A stretch of 64,000 nt of DNA from Beaufortia kweichowensis (taxonomy: Eukaryota > Chordata > Actinopteri > Cypriniformes > Gastromyzontidae), in contig CM032795.1 in NCBI GenBank assembly GCA_019155185.1, forward strand, positions 21,583,295 through 21,647,294. Reading direction: 5' to 3'. Shown here piece after piece: positions 39,755 through 53,400 of this stretch. Made by a program: the position numbers and the translations under genes. Positions within the stretch are counted from its first letter, which is position 1. Each line of letters begins with the position of its first letter. The notes beneath the pieces are model-generated. The model did not search any database, was not told the origin of the DNA, and saw only the letters and a list, made by a program, of their open reading frames with translations.

Positions 39755-39800
39755 GCGCGGTGACGTCACGGGCAGGGCGGAAGCGCGGGGCAGCTGATTT
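39755..39800 (+). promoter_or_regulatory. gusb: gusb promoter module (CRE + ETS-like site)
   Basis: GCGCGGTGACGTCACG, then GGGCAGGGCGGAAGCG and CAGCTGATTT, 28-73 bp before the first gusb ATG in a small GC-rich island. The full palindromic CRE and adjacent GGAAG core suggest CREB/ATF and ETS control of a TATA-less promoter. Binding is inferred from the motifs alone. Confidence 0.7.
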
Positions 39801-39827
39801 GTAAGCGGAGAGCGGCAGAAGTGCGTT

Positions 39828-42800
39828 ATGTGCGCAGCGGCGATGAAACGCGCCGCGATCGTCGCGCTGTTGGCCGCGACGTGCGGCGTTTGCCGTGCGT
39901 TGTTTCCCAGCGAATCTTCCAGCAGAGAAGTGAAAGATGTCAGCGGGATCTGGAGCTTTCGAGCGGATCTGTCTCCGGAGCGGAACCGCGGCTTCCAGCA
40001 GGAGTGGTACAAGAGTCCACTGGCCGAGGTGACAACAGTGTCTCATAACACACATCTACATTGTATTCTCGTGTTTTTATTATATACAAGCGGAGTGTTT
40101 TTTATGTGCAAAATCTAAACTGACAACTTAACTGTATCTTGCATAATCGACATGTCTACATCCATGTGTAATGTTCCTGTGAAGAAACACCATAGCTTGT
40201 GTTGCTTAATGAATTAGATGCTTAAATATTGTGGTCAAAATAAAAGCTTGCAATATATATCTTCTAAATTTATATAGAAAAAACTATAGAAATGTGTTTA
40301 CTGTTTGCATTAAGAGCCTGTAAGTTTACATTTGGGCAATTCCATGCAAATGTCAAGCTTATGTGACAAAATAAAAATTTTTATCAAAGGTTTTCATCAT
40401 ACTGATAGGTCAGATGGTTTAAATCCTCATGTAAGAAGTTTTAAAAGCATTTCTTTATGTTTTAAAACATGATCATGAAGTGCTGTTTTCAGAATTATCA
40501 CATTCATAACCGTTCATATTCCTCATAAATGAACACATGAAAACTGAAAAAACATCGATATAACGCATGTACATTTTTAAAATAGATAACTTCGTGTATA
40601 GACTGATATTTTTCTGATGTCTGGACTCTATCAACAGGGCTTTAGTAAAATATAAATAGATGATTTAACATATTAGTAATAAATACATTCTGTGAGAATT
40701 TACATTTCAAGTTTCGACTGTAAATGTCACATCCATAATGCAGTTATTGCCCATTGGTAAGTGTATGTGTGTGTTTAGTCATTGTTTGTTTGTTTGTTTA
40801 CATTTACAGACGGGTCCTGTGATTGACATGCCTGTACCCTCCAGCTACAATGACATCACACAAGATGCCAAAATCCGTGATTTCATTGGCTGGGTGTGGT
40901 ATGACAGGGACGTGTGGGTGCCTGACCGCTGGATCCGGGATGAGGGAACACGGATCGTGCTCAGAGTGGGAAGTGCACACTATTACGCTGTACTAGTATG
41001 TACCATTCTGATCTCTTATACATAATAAAAGCACCATAGATGTCCTCATACATTCATGCACAAGTCATCTGAAGCCATTTATAGCTTGTGTGCATTCTAA
41101 AATTGGACTAAAATATATATACATTCATTTTCACAATGTCAAAAGACTGCTATTTTTGTTACTCATAGGGCCATTTTTAAAGAAGATCAATTTGAAATGT
41201 TCTTTTCCAGCAGTGCTGGTTATTACTGACCTGTGACAGTCTTCATGTGACTTCAGTCTCAGCAGTAACACACTAACCTGTGTTGTTTTCATCTGTCAGT
41301 GGGTGAACGGGGTCAAGATGACAGAACATCAGGGCGGTCATCTCCCTTTCGAGGCTGACATCAGCGACGTGCTCCGGCAGTCTTCATCGAACCCGTGCCG
41401 AATCACCATCGCTGTGAATAACACTTTGACTTTAGAGACTCTGCCACCAGGAACAATCCAATACATGACCGACCGCACCAGGTGATGTTTATGCGTTCAT
41501 TTGGACACTTAATTGTCTGTGTGGCATTGCATTAGAAGTGTCATATGTGAAAAATTGATGCTTGAGATTTTCTCACAACTTATCCTACTGTTTTCAGATT
41601 GTCTTGCAGTTAAAACGTCTATATGCTTTAAGAGTTTAAGGCAGTACATTATTAAAGCGGCACTTGTCCTGAATTCATAAATACAGACACATAATCTCAC
41701 TTTATTTCTGTAACATCTTTTGCTTACAGATATCCCGCTGGCTACTTTGTTCAAAACACTAACTTTGATTTCTTCAACTACGCTGGAATACACCGATCCG
41801 TCCTGCTTTACACCACACCACAGGTACACATCGATGACATCACCGTGGAGACGTCATTCTCTGATAACAACGGTAAGTGAAAATCACATGTGAAGAGTGA
41901 TTTAAACCAGCACAAATATTCTTTTTGTTAAATACTAGTTTAACTCTGTGCCACAGAAAGTAAAAATAAAACAAAGAAGCAAAACTAAGATGTGCATTTT
42001 AGCGTTTGTCCTAGTGGAATAGTTCACACCACAGACCTCCAAATGCATTACACTCATTACACTCATTTTTGTTTGTGTTTACACACTTCTTTTCAAAATT
42101 ATGTGACAGAATGTTGCATATTTGTATTTCTATTTCTTCAGCTAGAATATTTCATCTGGGTAATGTTGATTTCTAACCGCTCAGTGTTTTGTGTTGTAGG
42201 GCTGGTCAGTTATAATGTCTCTGTGTTGGGCAGTCTTAAGTTCACGGTGAAAGTGACGCTTTCAGCTAAAGATGGACGTTGTGTGGCTTCAGCCAGCGGA
42301 AACAGAGGAATTCTCAAAGTAACGGACGTTAATCTCTGGTGGCCGTATCTGATGCATGAAAACCCTGCATATCTCTATTCAATGGAGGTCAGTGAAAATA
42401 CCCGGCTGATATATTTTCTTTGGTGATGGATCATATAGTGTTCCTCACCTCTGTCTGTTTGTGGTATAATGTGGTTGTTTCTGTAGATTCAGGTTACATC
42501 AGAGGATGGACAGACAGATTTTTACACTCTTTCTGTTGGTATTCGGACCGTAAAAGTCACCAGCACACAGTTTCTTATCAACAACAAGCCTTTCTACTTT
42601 CACGGGGTCAACAAACATGAAGATGCAGATGTGAGTACCAGCAGAGGGCACAAACAACAATCATTTCTTTTTAAGACGGTTCTCTTCTTTACCTTCTGTT
42701 GATAAGGAAAATTCCTTTTACACCAGTTGTAAAACACTGTTGACATTCTGTCTTTCCTCTGTGCAACACAAGTTGACAATAGTTTTGTTATAAATCACGA

Positions 42801-45168
42801 AGCATAATCCCTCACTCGATCAGACTGTTTTTCTCATGGAGTGTTAAACATTTAACATTTCAACTCAAATATTTGAGCGAATTGTTTGACTGAAACGCTT
42901 ACATCACAGATTCGGGGTAAAGGGTTCGACTGGCCTCTGGTGGTGAAGGACTTTAACCTGATGAAGTGGTTGGGGGCGAACGCTTTCCGCACCAGTCATT
43001 ACCCGTACGCTGAAGAAGTCCTGCAGATGGCCGACCGTCACGGTATCGTGGTTATAGATGAGTGTCCTGGAGTCGGTATCAAAGACATGTGAGACACGCA
43101 GACAAACTCAACAAATAAATCAAAACACACTTTCCACGTCCTTCCATCCCATCATACCTTTTTGTTTTTAATGTTGGATTAAGCATTTTCATAGGTGTAA
43201 ATATAACCTTCATTCTATTACAGGATGATTGTTTTTTGTTATTTAACGTGAGAATGTTTTCATTTTAAAAAGTTTTGTCAGATTGTCTCAAGGCATGAAT
43301 ATTTGTTTGTGTGTTTATCGTTCCAGACGCAGTTTCGGGAATGTTTCTCTGGCTCATCACCTGACGGTCATGCAGGAGTTGGTCAGACGTGATAAAAATC
43401 ATCCCTCTGTGGTCATGTGGTCTGTAGCCAATGAGCCGGCGGCTGAAATGCCACCCGCAGGATTTTATTTCAAGTGAGACAAACTGCACATGAATCATCC
43501 TTTTCTTTGCTTGAAATGCATATTCACACTTGCATGTACAGATGAAACACTCAACTCTGACCTGTTTATAGTGTTGATAAGTCAATCTCATCTGCAGTTT
43601 TTTATGTTATATTTAAATCCATTTTATACACCGTATGTACTCATACAGGCCGGCAGCGATCAAACCCATCAAACAAAAGATGTTTCGTTTGTAAAATGAT
43701 GCAACACAACTTGCTTTTACATTCACGTGGTTTAATATCTCACTTTTCTGAGTCTTGTTTTACACATCTCACCCTCCTAACTGATGTGTTTTTTTAGGGA
43801 ACTTGTGTCTTATACCAGATCTCTGGACTCCACCCGTCCTGTAACCTACATCACAAACAGCAACTACGCCAGAGATAAAGGGGTGAAGTTTAATTCTGCA
43901 TTATTTTGAGCGATGTTTAACATTGAACTGTTTAACATTTAACATATTGCCATGTAAATACAGTTCAGTCTTAATAAACCACATCAAATGGGTCTGGGTC
44001 ATGTTTTTAGTGAGCATTTTATTTGAAACTTTATTTAGAAACTTGTAAATATGATGTAAATATAATGTATAATAATATCTGGTTTAATCAGTGAAACAGG
44101 ACGGTCGATGAGAAACTTTAAATGATTTTTCTGATTTTCTGTCGCAGGCTCCATACGTCGATGTTATTTGTGTCAACAGCTACTTCTCATGGTATCATGA
44201 CCCCGGTCACACAGAGATCATCAGTATCCAGCTGAACACTCAGTTTGATAACTGGTACGGAAAATACCAGAAACCCATAATACAGAGCGAGTACGGAGCG
44301 GACGCCGTGTCTGGCCTGCACAGCGTAAGTCCAATGTTTATTCTTTTAGACATTATTTTGCTCAGGACAGTCTTGATTATTTGTGTAGATCTGTTGGAAG
44401 AGTATTGCATTAGCAGCACAAACGTCATGGGTTTAAATCCCATAGTCAACACATACAGTACTAGTCAAAAGTTTGGAAACATTTACTCAGTTGTTTAATT
44501 TTTTTTCCACATGTTAGAATAGTAGTAAACTCATCAAAATCATGAAATAACACAATTGTATCTGTGAATTATGACTAAAAGCATCTAAAATAAATGAACA
44601 CTATGTTATATTTGATCATCTTTGAAAGTAGTCAAACTTTGTGTAGAATTTGTAAAATCATGCCATTTTATCATCCAGAGAAACATGATTGTCAGTTGTG
44701 TCTCAATGCAACAGTATATTGATGTAAATGATTAGTTTGAATGCATTGGATACATGCATCTGTTAAATGCATAGAAGCATCTCCAGTATTTGTTGTTGTG
44801 CAGGATCCGCCCATGATGTTCACCGAGGAATATCAGAAAACCGTTCTGCAGGACTACCACAACGTGTTCGACCAGAAGCGGAAAGAGTTTGTGATTGGAG
44901 AACTCATCTGGAACTTCGCCGACTTCATGACAGCACAGGGTAAGAAATACATCAGTTCTTTTCTCTTATTCGTAACTAGTTCTTCAAGACACAGATAAAG
45001 CACTTGTGTTTCTCTCCAGCCATCACGCGAGTGGTTGGGAATAAGAAGGGAATCTTCACGCGTCAGCGGCAGCCCAAAGCCGCAGCTTTTCTCCTGAGAG
45101 AGCGTTACTGGAGGATCGCCAATGAGACGGGTGTGCTGCCCATATGGACCAGATATCCATGCCCATGA
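39828..45168 (+). CDS. gusb: Beta-glucuronidase (lysosomal, GH2)
   Basis: Removes terminal beta-glucuronate from glycosaminoglycans in lysosomes. Twelve exons, as in human GUSB: 39828-40028, 40810-40995, 41300-41481, 41730-41872, 42200-42387, 42487-42630, 42910-43088, 43327-43473, 43798-43882, 44148-44324, 44804-44939, 45020-45168 (1917 bp, 638 aa; human 651). The ATG at 39843 is an equally good start and opens directly on the signal peptide. Order: signal peptide, jelly-roll sugar-binding domain, Ig-like sandwich, then the TIM barrel from about residue 345. The acid/base Glu444 (VANEP) and nucleophile Glu533 (QSEYGAD) are intact, as is the active-site Tyr in NSYFSWYHD. Four N-glycosylation sequons are visible (NNT, NVS, NVS, NET). 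The C-terminus ends about a dozen residues early relative to human. Poly(A) candidate AATAAA at 45746-45751. It converges on vkorc1l1. Confidence 0.97.
44398..44470 (+). mobile_element. tRNA-derived SINE head in gusb intron 10
   Basis: AGTATTGCATTAGCAGCACA, then AACGTCATGGGTTTAAATCCC. This is the RNA polymerase III A/B-box region of the common cyprinid SINE with a slightly altered B box. The element is cut off before its tail and runs into a Tc1-like fragment. Confidence 0.6.
44455..44700 (+). mobile_element. Tc1-like element end fragment in gusb intron 10
   Basis: Begins ACAGTACTAGTCAAAAGTTT, typical of teleost Tc1-family termini. It continues through ATGAACACTATGTTATATTT and GATCATCTTTGAAAGTAG, segments I associate with that family's 5' region. 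There is no transposase and no matching right end. Confidence 0.5.
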
Positions 45169-45841
45169 GCCCGTTCTGTGATGCTGGAGCGTTGAAAGAT
45201 GTGCCTTATATTACCTGCACATGTCAATCATGTGAAAACGGAGGGATTTCTTATTGATGTGATTGTAACAACCATCTATGTTACAGTTACATGAGTGTAA
45301 ATGAAACACTGTCAGACCAAAACTGAAACATTCAGAAGAGCCTTTTTCTGCTTATTGTTGTTCATCATTTCTATTGGATTCAAAGAGGATAAAATGTCAC
45401 AAAAAAGCATTTTAAGACAATTATGATGCGTTTTATTTATGCTTTTTTAAATAAAATAATAGTAAAAAAAACATACCGTGATATTTCAGGAGAATTTACT
45501 TTCATGTCTTTAAATGTCACAATGCAAAAAAACATGAATGTTTGAATGTTTCTTTACACAAAACATTGAGGTTAAATGTGAGCTGGATGTACAGATTTAC
45601 ATACTGAGAGAAGCTTTCCATTACTATTAAATGCTTTGGATCTTTGTGTATTTCTCAGTTTATCTGTGACTTGTTCATTGGGGATTTCCGTTTAGCTTTC
45701 TCAACATTTCAAACTTCCTTATGGATGTTATTTTGGGTTTGTCAAAATAAATCACATTCCATAAAAACATTATCATCGTCATTGGACCTTTTGCCCGTTT
45801 ACCTTCATACACACTAAATGTTTAAGATCTCATTTTCCAAT
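45169..45841 (+). other. gusb 3'UTR and spacer
   Basis: AT-rich sequence with the likely gusb poly(A) signal at 45746-45751. The Tc1 relic begins about 90 bp further on. No coding potential seen. Confidence 0.6.
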
Positions 45842-47126
45842 TACAAACCCGATTCCAAGAAAGTTGGGATACTGTACAAATTGTGAATAAAAGCAGAATG
45901 CAATGATGTGGAAGTTTCAAATTTCTATTTTTTATTCAGAACAAATGACACATCAAATGTTTAAACTGAGAAAATGTATCATTTTAAGGGAAAAATAAGT
46001 TGATTTTAAATTTCATGGCATCAACATCTCAAAAAAGCTGGGACAAGGCCATGTTTACCACTGTGTGGCATCCCCTCTTCTTTTTCTAACAGTCTGCAAA
46101 CGTCTGGGGACGGAGGAGACAAGTTGCTCAAGTTTAGGAATAGTAATGTTGTCCCATTCTTGTCTAACACAGGCTTCTAGTTGCTCAACTGTCTTCGGTC
46201 TTCGTCACATCTTCCTCTTTATGATGCGCCAAATGTTTTCTATGGGTGAAAGATCTGGACTGCAGGCAGGCCATTTCACTACCCGGATCCTTCTTCTACG
46301 CAGCCATGATGTTGTAATTAATGCAGTATGTGGTCTGGCATTGTCAAGTTGGAGAATGCAAGGTGTTCCCTGAAAGAGCCGACGTCTGGATGGGAGCATA
46401 TGTTGTTCAAGTACTTGGATATACCTTTCAGCATTGATGGTGTCTTTCCAGATGTGTAAGCTGCCCATGCCACTCCATACCATCAGAGATGCAGGCTTCT
46501 GAACTGAGCGCTGATAACAACTTGGGTTGTCCTTGTCCTCTTTAGTCCGGATGACATGGCGTCCCAGTTTTCCAAAAAGAACTTCAAATTTTGATTCGTC
46601 TGACCACAGAACAGTTTTCCACTTTGCCACAGTCCATTTTAAATGAGTCTTGGCCCAGAGAAAACCCCTGCGCTTCTGGATCATGTTTAGATATGGCTTC
46701 TTTTTTGACCTATAGAGTTTTACTTCAAACTTATAACTTCAAACACTTTGCAATTTTTCTCTGAGAAACTCTCTGATATTGCTCTACTATTGAGAGACAC
46801 GGCCACTCTGAGAGGCTCTTTTTATACCCAATCATGTTGCCAATTGACCTAATAAGTTGCAAATTGGTCCTCCAGCTGTTCCTTATATGTAAATTTAACT
46901 TTTCCGGCCTCTTATTGCTACCTGTCCCAACTTTTTTGGATCTCATGAAATCCAAAATGAACCAATATTTGGCATGACATTTCAAAATATCTCACTTTCA
47001 ACATTTGATGTGTTATCTACATTCTATTGTGAATAAAATATAAGTTTATGAGATTTGTAAATTATTGCATTCCTTTTTTATTCACAGTTTGTACAGTGTC
47101 CCAACTTTTTTGGAATCGGGTTTGTA
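45842..47126 (-). mobile_element. Tc1/mariner transposon, internally deleted
   Basis: About 1285 bp flanked by TA at both ends. The terminal inverted repeats start TACAAACCCGATTCCAAGAA (left) and TACAAACCCGATTCCAAAAA (reverse complement of right). They pair imperfectly for well over 100 bp, including AATAAAA, AAATGCAATGATG-like and ACACATCAAATGTT segments. It encodes a partial transposase on the minus strand. It sits in the convergent gap between gusb and vkorc1l1. Confidence 0.92.
46205..46684 (-). pseudogene. Tc1-family transposase, catalytic domain only
   Basis: A 159-residue open frame covers the C-terminal half of a DDE transposase. The triad is visible: Asp in LWSDESKFE, Asp in LQLDNARPHTA, and Glu in SPDLSPIENIW, with 34 residues between the last two (DD34E, the Tc1 signature). 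The paired N-terminal DNA-binding domain is missing. Tc1 transposases are about 340 aa, and the 300 bp upstream hold mostly inverted-repeat sequence. It is therefore a dead relic, although the catalytic part has no stop codon. Confidence 0.88.
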
Positions 47127-50100
47127 CATTCAGTTTCAATGTATAATTATATCTGTTGTTTTTACTGCCTTGCTGAAGTGTAGAAAGAGGTTCAGAGACG
47201 TGACATCTGGGGGAATGTTTTAATGACAGATCAGATCAGATCCACACAACAATGACACGCTTCTAATGTTCACTGTAGTCTCCTCAAAGCTGATTCCCAG
47301 ACACAGATTTCATCCGCTTCATCTCTTCTTTATAATATTATGTACGAAAATACAACATTTTCTACCTCAGTTTGTATTTGGCAAATACAGAAGCAAACCT
47401 AGTAAACACTTTATTTCCACGTTATACCCCATAAAGGTGCAATAACAAATAAAAACAGATGTGCCACATGTGAAATCTCCAATCCATCCATTTTTTGTTT
47501 TGTATTTATCTACTAAAATAAGCTCTAACAGTCTGTACATCGCTGACCGGCTCCAACACTTACATCAGGAAAGAAAAATGCTGTTCAATACCTCCGTCAC
47601 ATTCTTTAATTCTGCTGAAACGAACACAAATATAAGAAATAATCAAGCCTTTTTCACCAGACATCTGGATTTGGGTTTGCTTTATGATGAATGAACACAA
47701 TTATGAGACAATAAGTATTTAAAACTGCAGATATTTCAGGATACAGTCGATTTCTGAAAGGAAACGCTTTCTTATCAAAGTTGCAGTTTTTCTCTGGGAT
47801 GCAGTGGACATACAGAAGGCACTTTTCTTGACATCTAAACTTGTAAAGGCAACCTCACTTTGGGGATTTTGTTTTAACATTTTTACGTTGTTAGAATCAG
47901 ACATAAATCACAATATGAAATAAAAAAACAACTTTGGATTAAAGTCAACATGAAATCAAAATTTCCACTTTATTTCCTTTATGCAAGTTTCTGGTCTCGT
48001 GCATGTTTTCCCAAAGAAAATGAGTGTCCTCATAAACTTTCAATAAAATGTAGTACGTTTCTGTTGTTTTTTTGCTATCAGTCAGAGGACACTTCACATT
48101 TACATTCAAACATTTCACAATCCAATCATTCAGATAAATAAAATCAACATAATATATCCTTACACAGTTTCTTTCTTAAATACATTGCATTATGTAAAAT
48201 GGGTTGTAAGTGTAGTTTCATGTTGACTTTAGATGTTGATCACTGTTTGCTTTATAGAGATGAAGAGAGAGTAAAGAGTGAACATTGACATGAGCTCTGT
48301 TTCACCAAAAATCAGGAATGATCATGAAAATCAGTACATTACACCAACAAGTCCTATATCAACAACATTACATCATCATGGACTTTAATCAGACTAGACA
48401 CCATATTAAATCTGATGCTCATTTAGACATTAAAACATGTCAGTGCCACATGAGAAACAGCACAACCCGCTGGAATGACTGTATGTATCTGCTCTGTCAG
48501 ATTTAATAGAAAGTCCCTCCTGTTCAAGGTCCATTGATTAAGAAGTGACGTAAGCCCCATTGAATGTTCACTATGCTAATGCAAGATTAATTCACCTCAT
48601 CGCTCACATGTTCCTGTAACTTTAACGGTTGGTAAAACAGGTCTCAGTGTACATTAGTGTGTACGGAAAAGCACAGATGAAGATTAGGCATCACACGGGT
48701 AGAAACTGTAATACTGGGATATGAACTTAAAACCTCACATTTGTGTTAAGATGGGATGATATTATATAGACAGCAGGTGAATGAGAGCACGTGTGAGCAT
48801 GTAAAACAGTAAGTGGTGAGATCATGAGCCAATGCATCTTTACTCAAAACACAACACAAAGGTCCAGTTTACGGCCGACTAACTCGAAATAAAACACGGC
48901 AGGCTTTGAATCTTCAGCTGGCATTATTTATGACCGATTATCCCAGTCAACATTGAGATTTTGAAATGAAGTCATTGAAGTTTCACATGAGAGTAAAATC
49001 AACAGCAGTAGGGAGAAATTCTTCACAGTAGTCCAGTAAATTAGTTTATATGGTATGACCCACACAAATAAGGGGTTGAACAAAACTATAACGTGAAGAC
49101 AACCAATCAGAAATAAAACCACCATAACCATAACTACCTGAAGGTTTAGAAGTTACCAAAATATTAAACTCAGGAGATAAAGAAATTTGTCTAAATGCAT
49201 GTCTGATGTTCTCCATTGGATATTAAGGTATAGTAAGGAATGTTTGAGACTAAAAAAAGTGAACTTAAAGAACCTGCAATAAGATTTTCTCAGTAAGATG
49301 ATACACCAGGGACAGACAACACCAAATCTCAATTCAGAAACAGCATCCATGTTATATGTTGGAATTACTTTAATCAATCAATTTGGGAATTTTATAAAAG
49401 CTGAATTCTTCCACTTGTCCATCGTGATGTAGAAAAACAAGTAGATATTTCCCCACCAAATTATTTGACTGTAGTCAATGACAAAGCTGCACATTTGCCA
49501 TTAGAAACATTACCGGAGAAAACATTTCTGACATTTAGTAAATGCAGCATATCATTTTTTTTTTGAAGACTAGACTTATTTAACGGCAGAGAGAGTAAAT
49601 TGCTGTTACACTTGTACCAAGTTTAGCATCGCTTTGCTAAATTTGCAATGAAATATTCCCACAATTGTTTGTTTTAAACACCGGCTTAAAGTGACTGACA
49701 TGCTGTAGCTCGGGATGTTTTGTGGTTCTTTTCCACTTTAATGTTTCAACAGTAAAACACAATCAAGTTGGGAATATTGCTTTGCGGCTGCTATTTACAG
49801 AACTGCAAAAAAAGAAATAAAAAAATAGTCACAGACAAATCTGATCTACACACATACAGCTCACATTCTTCCATGTTTTACGAGTGGTCCTCTTCCAAAA
49901 CAATAAAAAAATCTGTAAACATAAAAAATTACACTTTTATTTCATGTTTTCAATAATAGTAATCCTTTCTTTTCTGGGAATCAACTCTGGCCAACATTAC
50001 GGTCATTCATGTTTACCCTTTATAAACCCTTTATAAAGTCCTCGACTCTTGCAAAGACTCTTCCAGTGGATTCAAGTAAACAGAATCTCAAGTCTCATTT

Positions 50101-50477
50101 CTCCATGTTTTCTCCATTATTTTATTCCTCAAAGAAAGAATGCCCTCTTCCACTTGTACTGACTGGTAATCTTGGTAAGTGCGTATCCTTTTCTGACTGA
50201 TCTCTCGCCCATCAAACCTCATTTTCATCTCAGAGAATCGAACAAAACCGACAAGAACTAAAAGTAGACAGAGATTTGTGTTTCTGTTGTCAAATCCTTC
50301 CTCGCAACGCAATAAACCTGTGGTCCCTAAAAATGACATTTTTCTTTCCTTGTTTAATTTTTTTACACACACGACAGAATGAACATTTGTTTGGAAGAAA
50401 GGTCTCCTGGTGGCAAGTCACAATTTTCAGAGGTTTGAGGATTTCCCCCTGCTTGTCATCCTTCTGCGGTTTGTTTT
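47127..50477 (-). other. vkorc1l1 3'UTR and gusb-vkorc1l1 spacer
   Basis: About 3.3 kb of AT-rich DNA without exons. Part is probably a long vkorc1l1 3'UTR, as in mammals, but the poly(A) site cannot be placed with confidence. It includes one copy of an exact 61-bp repeat (49253-49313). Confidence 0.5.
49253..49313. repeat. Exact 61-bp dispersed repeat, copy 1
   Basis: Identical to 50791-50851, starting AAAAAAGTGAACTTAAAGAA and ending ATACACCAGGGAC, same orientation. Flanks are unrelated. Copy 2 lies in vkorc1l1 intron 2, 87 bp from exon 3. Confidence 0.95.
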
Positions 50478-53400
50478 TTAGTCGCTCTTGGCTTGGAGCT
50501 GTTGTTTCCAGGCCTCGTTCAAGTAAACCAGTCGCTTGTAGTTCAGCACAAACAGGATGAAGTTCAGTGCGTATGTGGTCACACAGATGATGCAGAAGTC
50601 CTTCAGGATGAAGTAGAGAATGTAGCCTAGGTAGATCGAGCCCATTACTGACGCGATGGATGTGGTCATCAAAATCAAAGCGGCCATAGCGCTGGCTGTC
50701 AAACCTGCACACACACACACATCAGTTGTGACCAACAAAGACAAATAAGAATGCAACATAATCCTTACATTTATATAAGGGAAATAAATTAAAAAAGTGA
50801 ACTTAAAGAACCTGCAATAAGATTTTCTCAGTAAGATGATACACCAGGGACTGCAGCAATGCAGACGTGACACTTTCAATTAAAACCAATATACTTAACC
50901 ATCTGTTTATATTTGATCTATTTAAAAAAAAAAAAAAATGGAAGTATAAACAATTATGAATGTGACAAACAAATAACTTTGCAGGATTTCTGTGAATTAA
51001 AAACACAAACCAGAAGCACAAAATGAGACCGAGATGACTCTACAAAGAACATAAAATAGTTATTTTATTTAAACCACCAAATACTGATATCTGAAGTATC
51101 AGTAGTATAATGAAAACCTTTGTTAAAATTTAATTTTGTCATGGTAAAGTTATGCCCAATATTTTTGCTTAAAATTAAGACATACAGGTGAACAAACACA
51201 CCAAACAATAAACCCAAACATTTTAGGTTTAATAAATCTTATATATATTTCCTGTAAACCACTGTCCAAAACACAATAGCACTACATCAAATGACCTAGA
51301 TTAAAGTACAATCATTGATCTCACCCCGGGCCACGTCTCGAATGTTGTGGGTGTGTCTTAGCAAATGAACGTGGTCTATGTTTAAGGGGTTAAAACTCAA
51401 CCTTTCACCTAGTCCTGTGTGTCTCTCTCTAAAGGAACGTTGTTGTCAAACAGAAACCATGAAACTCATTCTGGCACTGGCTTACGATTCACAGTCATGA
51501 AATATCATTAGGGCAGAGCGGGACAAACAGATCACAAACGCCAGAGAACAGTCTGAGATTTCATGCGTCTACTGGTTCAATGCTATAAAAGATGAATGTT
51601 ACAGTTAATGCAACAACTCGGACTCAACAAAGCATACAAACACAAAATACTGCATTTCTAATTAGATTTACACCATCTTGAATGGATTCTTCCACTTCAC
51701 AACACATTCTGAGATGACCTTCTCCTGCAGGGACACATGCGAGTCTGTATTAAAATCTGGCAAAGAGCAAGTTAACGTAGAAAGCACTATAATTATCCTG
51801 CATACCTTCTATAACAACATGCCTACAATACCCTAAACCAATGCATACGTGGACACAAAACCCATCGGTTCTTCCCAAACAAGAGAGCTAACAGTCTCTC
51901 CATTCATTCAAATGCTGATAGGGAAATGAAGAAATTGTCCAGTAAAATGTAAAACAGGTTATAGAATACAGTTTCACGTTTGTAACAACCTGAACCCATG
52001 CACATGAGAAACACTTTTTAACAGTGTTAAAAAAAGAGATTATTACATTTAGAAACTCTACATTTTTATCATAAATTCCCACAATGGTAAATGTGTCTCA
52101 GGACCTGATAACATGTTCAACTATCAGTAAGAGAGTAAATAAATATAGTGAAACATTTTACAATAATAAAATCCATTCCACATATATTCTACAGATCCTC
52201 AAACGTCTGTTGATCCATCTGAACCGGACATATATAATATATAATCAGTATTGTTTTTAGTTGTCTAAAAGATAGTTGACACAAGTTAACTCATGTGATC
52301 TTTGCTGGTCTGATTAATCTGATATTAGACACAGATAATATCAGGTATTATTTGATCAAATTCCACCACTAGATTAGCACAGTAATCTTGTCTAATGTAC
52401 AATAGTAGTTTTAATGTCTCATTTCATTCTCACATGCTAAAATTAGCTTTAGTGCTATCTTTTTACGGATAACTTACAGATAACTGCTGGCTATCAGTAT
52501 GGAGAACATCATGTACGTGTACTGCATCATGTACAGTTGAAAGTCTGTGTCATTACATGGAGGTGAGGATCTTACCCAGTAACAGTTGAAAGACATAGAA
52601 TAATACTCCATAGACACTGTTTGGCTGGTTTAATGCACTGTCGTTTCCAAAGATGGATCCCAACAGTCCAAATCCTCGACCCCATCTGTGAAGAAAACAC
52701 AAGAAAACCATTCAGAAAGTAGAAATCAAATCAGAGACTGGATCTATAAATATATATTAATAATGCTTTCAGCATTCTGGTCTCCGGGGAATATGAGCAC
52801 ATTTAAGCAGAATCTTTGACCGAAATCAAAATGATCCAAAACAAAGAACTTCATCAATACAAATAGCAATACAATATCTTTAAAAAGGAGAAACAGCTCA
52901 AATTCTTCTCACTTTGCCAACTAAGGAGTTTTACTTTCTAGAAAGAAACACAACTGAGCAATAAACAGAGTAAACATCCAGTCTTATGAATGTTAAAAAA
53001 TGAACATAAAAGCATTTCTGCTTCAGATCACAAACAAACTGTAAATCTGCAATAAATAAATAACCTGGACAACGATATTTTAGCTGTCTTGTGGTCTTTA
53101 AAGTGTGCATGAAACAATGATATTTACACTTGCCAAGTTAAATGACAATGAAATTCAATCCATACAATAAGTGCACATGATTGTTGTTCTACATCTGGCT
53201 TTGATTAAATTACAGAAACAAACGTATAATGTTGAGTTAGTACATTTATTAACTGGTATGCCTTACATCACACCACGTGAACGAAATGGAAATAAGAGTG
53301 ACATCATCATAAGAGGATGTTCGATTTCTTCACTTCCTGTCAATGCATGTGTTAATGATGAACTTTAGCCCTGCCAAAACACCCCAGGTTATGCCCATAT

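Noticed and set aside
46065..46373. 102-codon plus-strand open frame
   Set aside because: Shadow of the Tc1 transposase, which reads on the minus strand with clear DD34E motifs.
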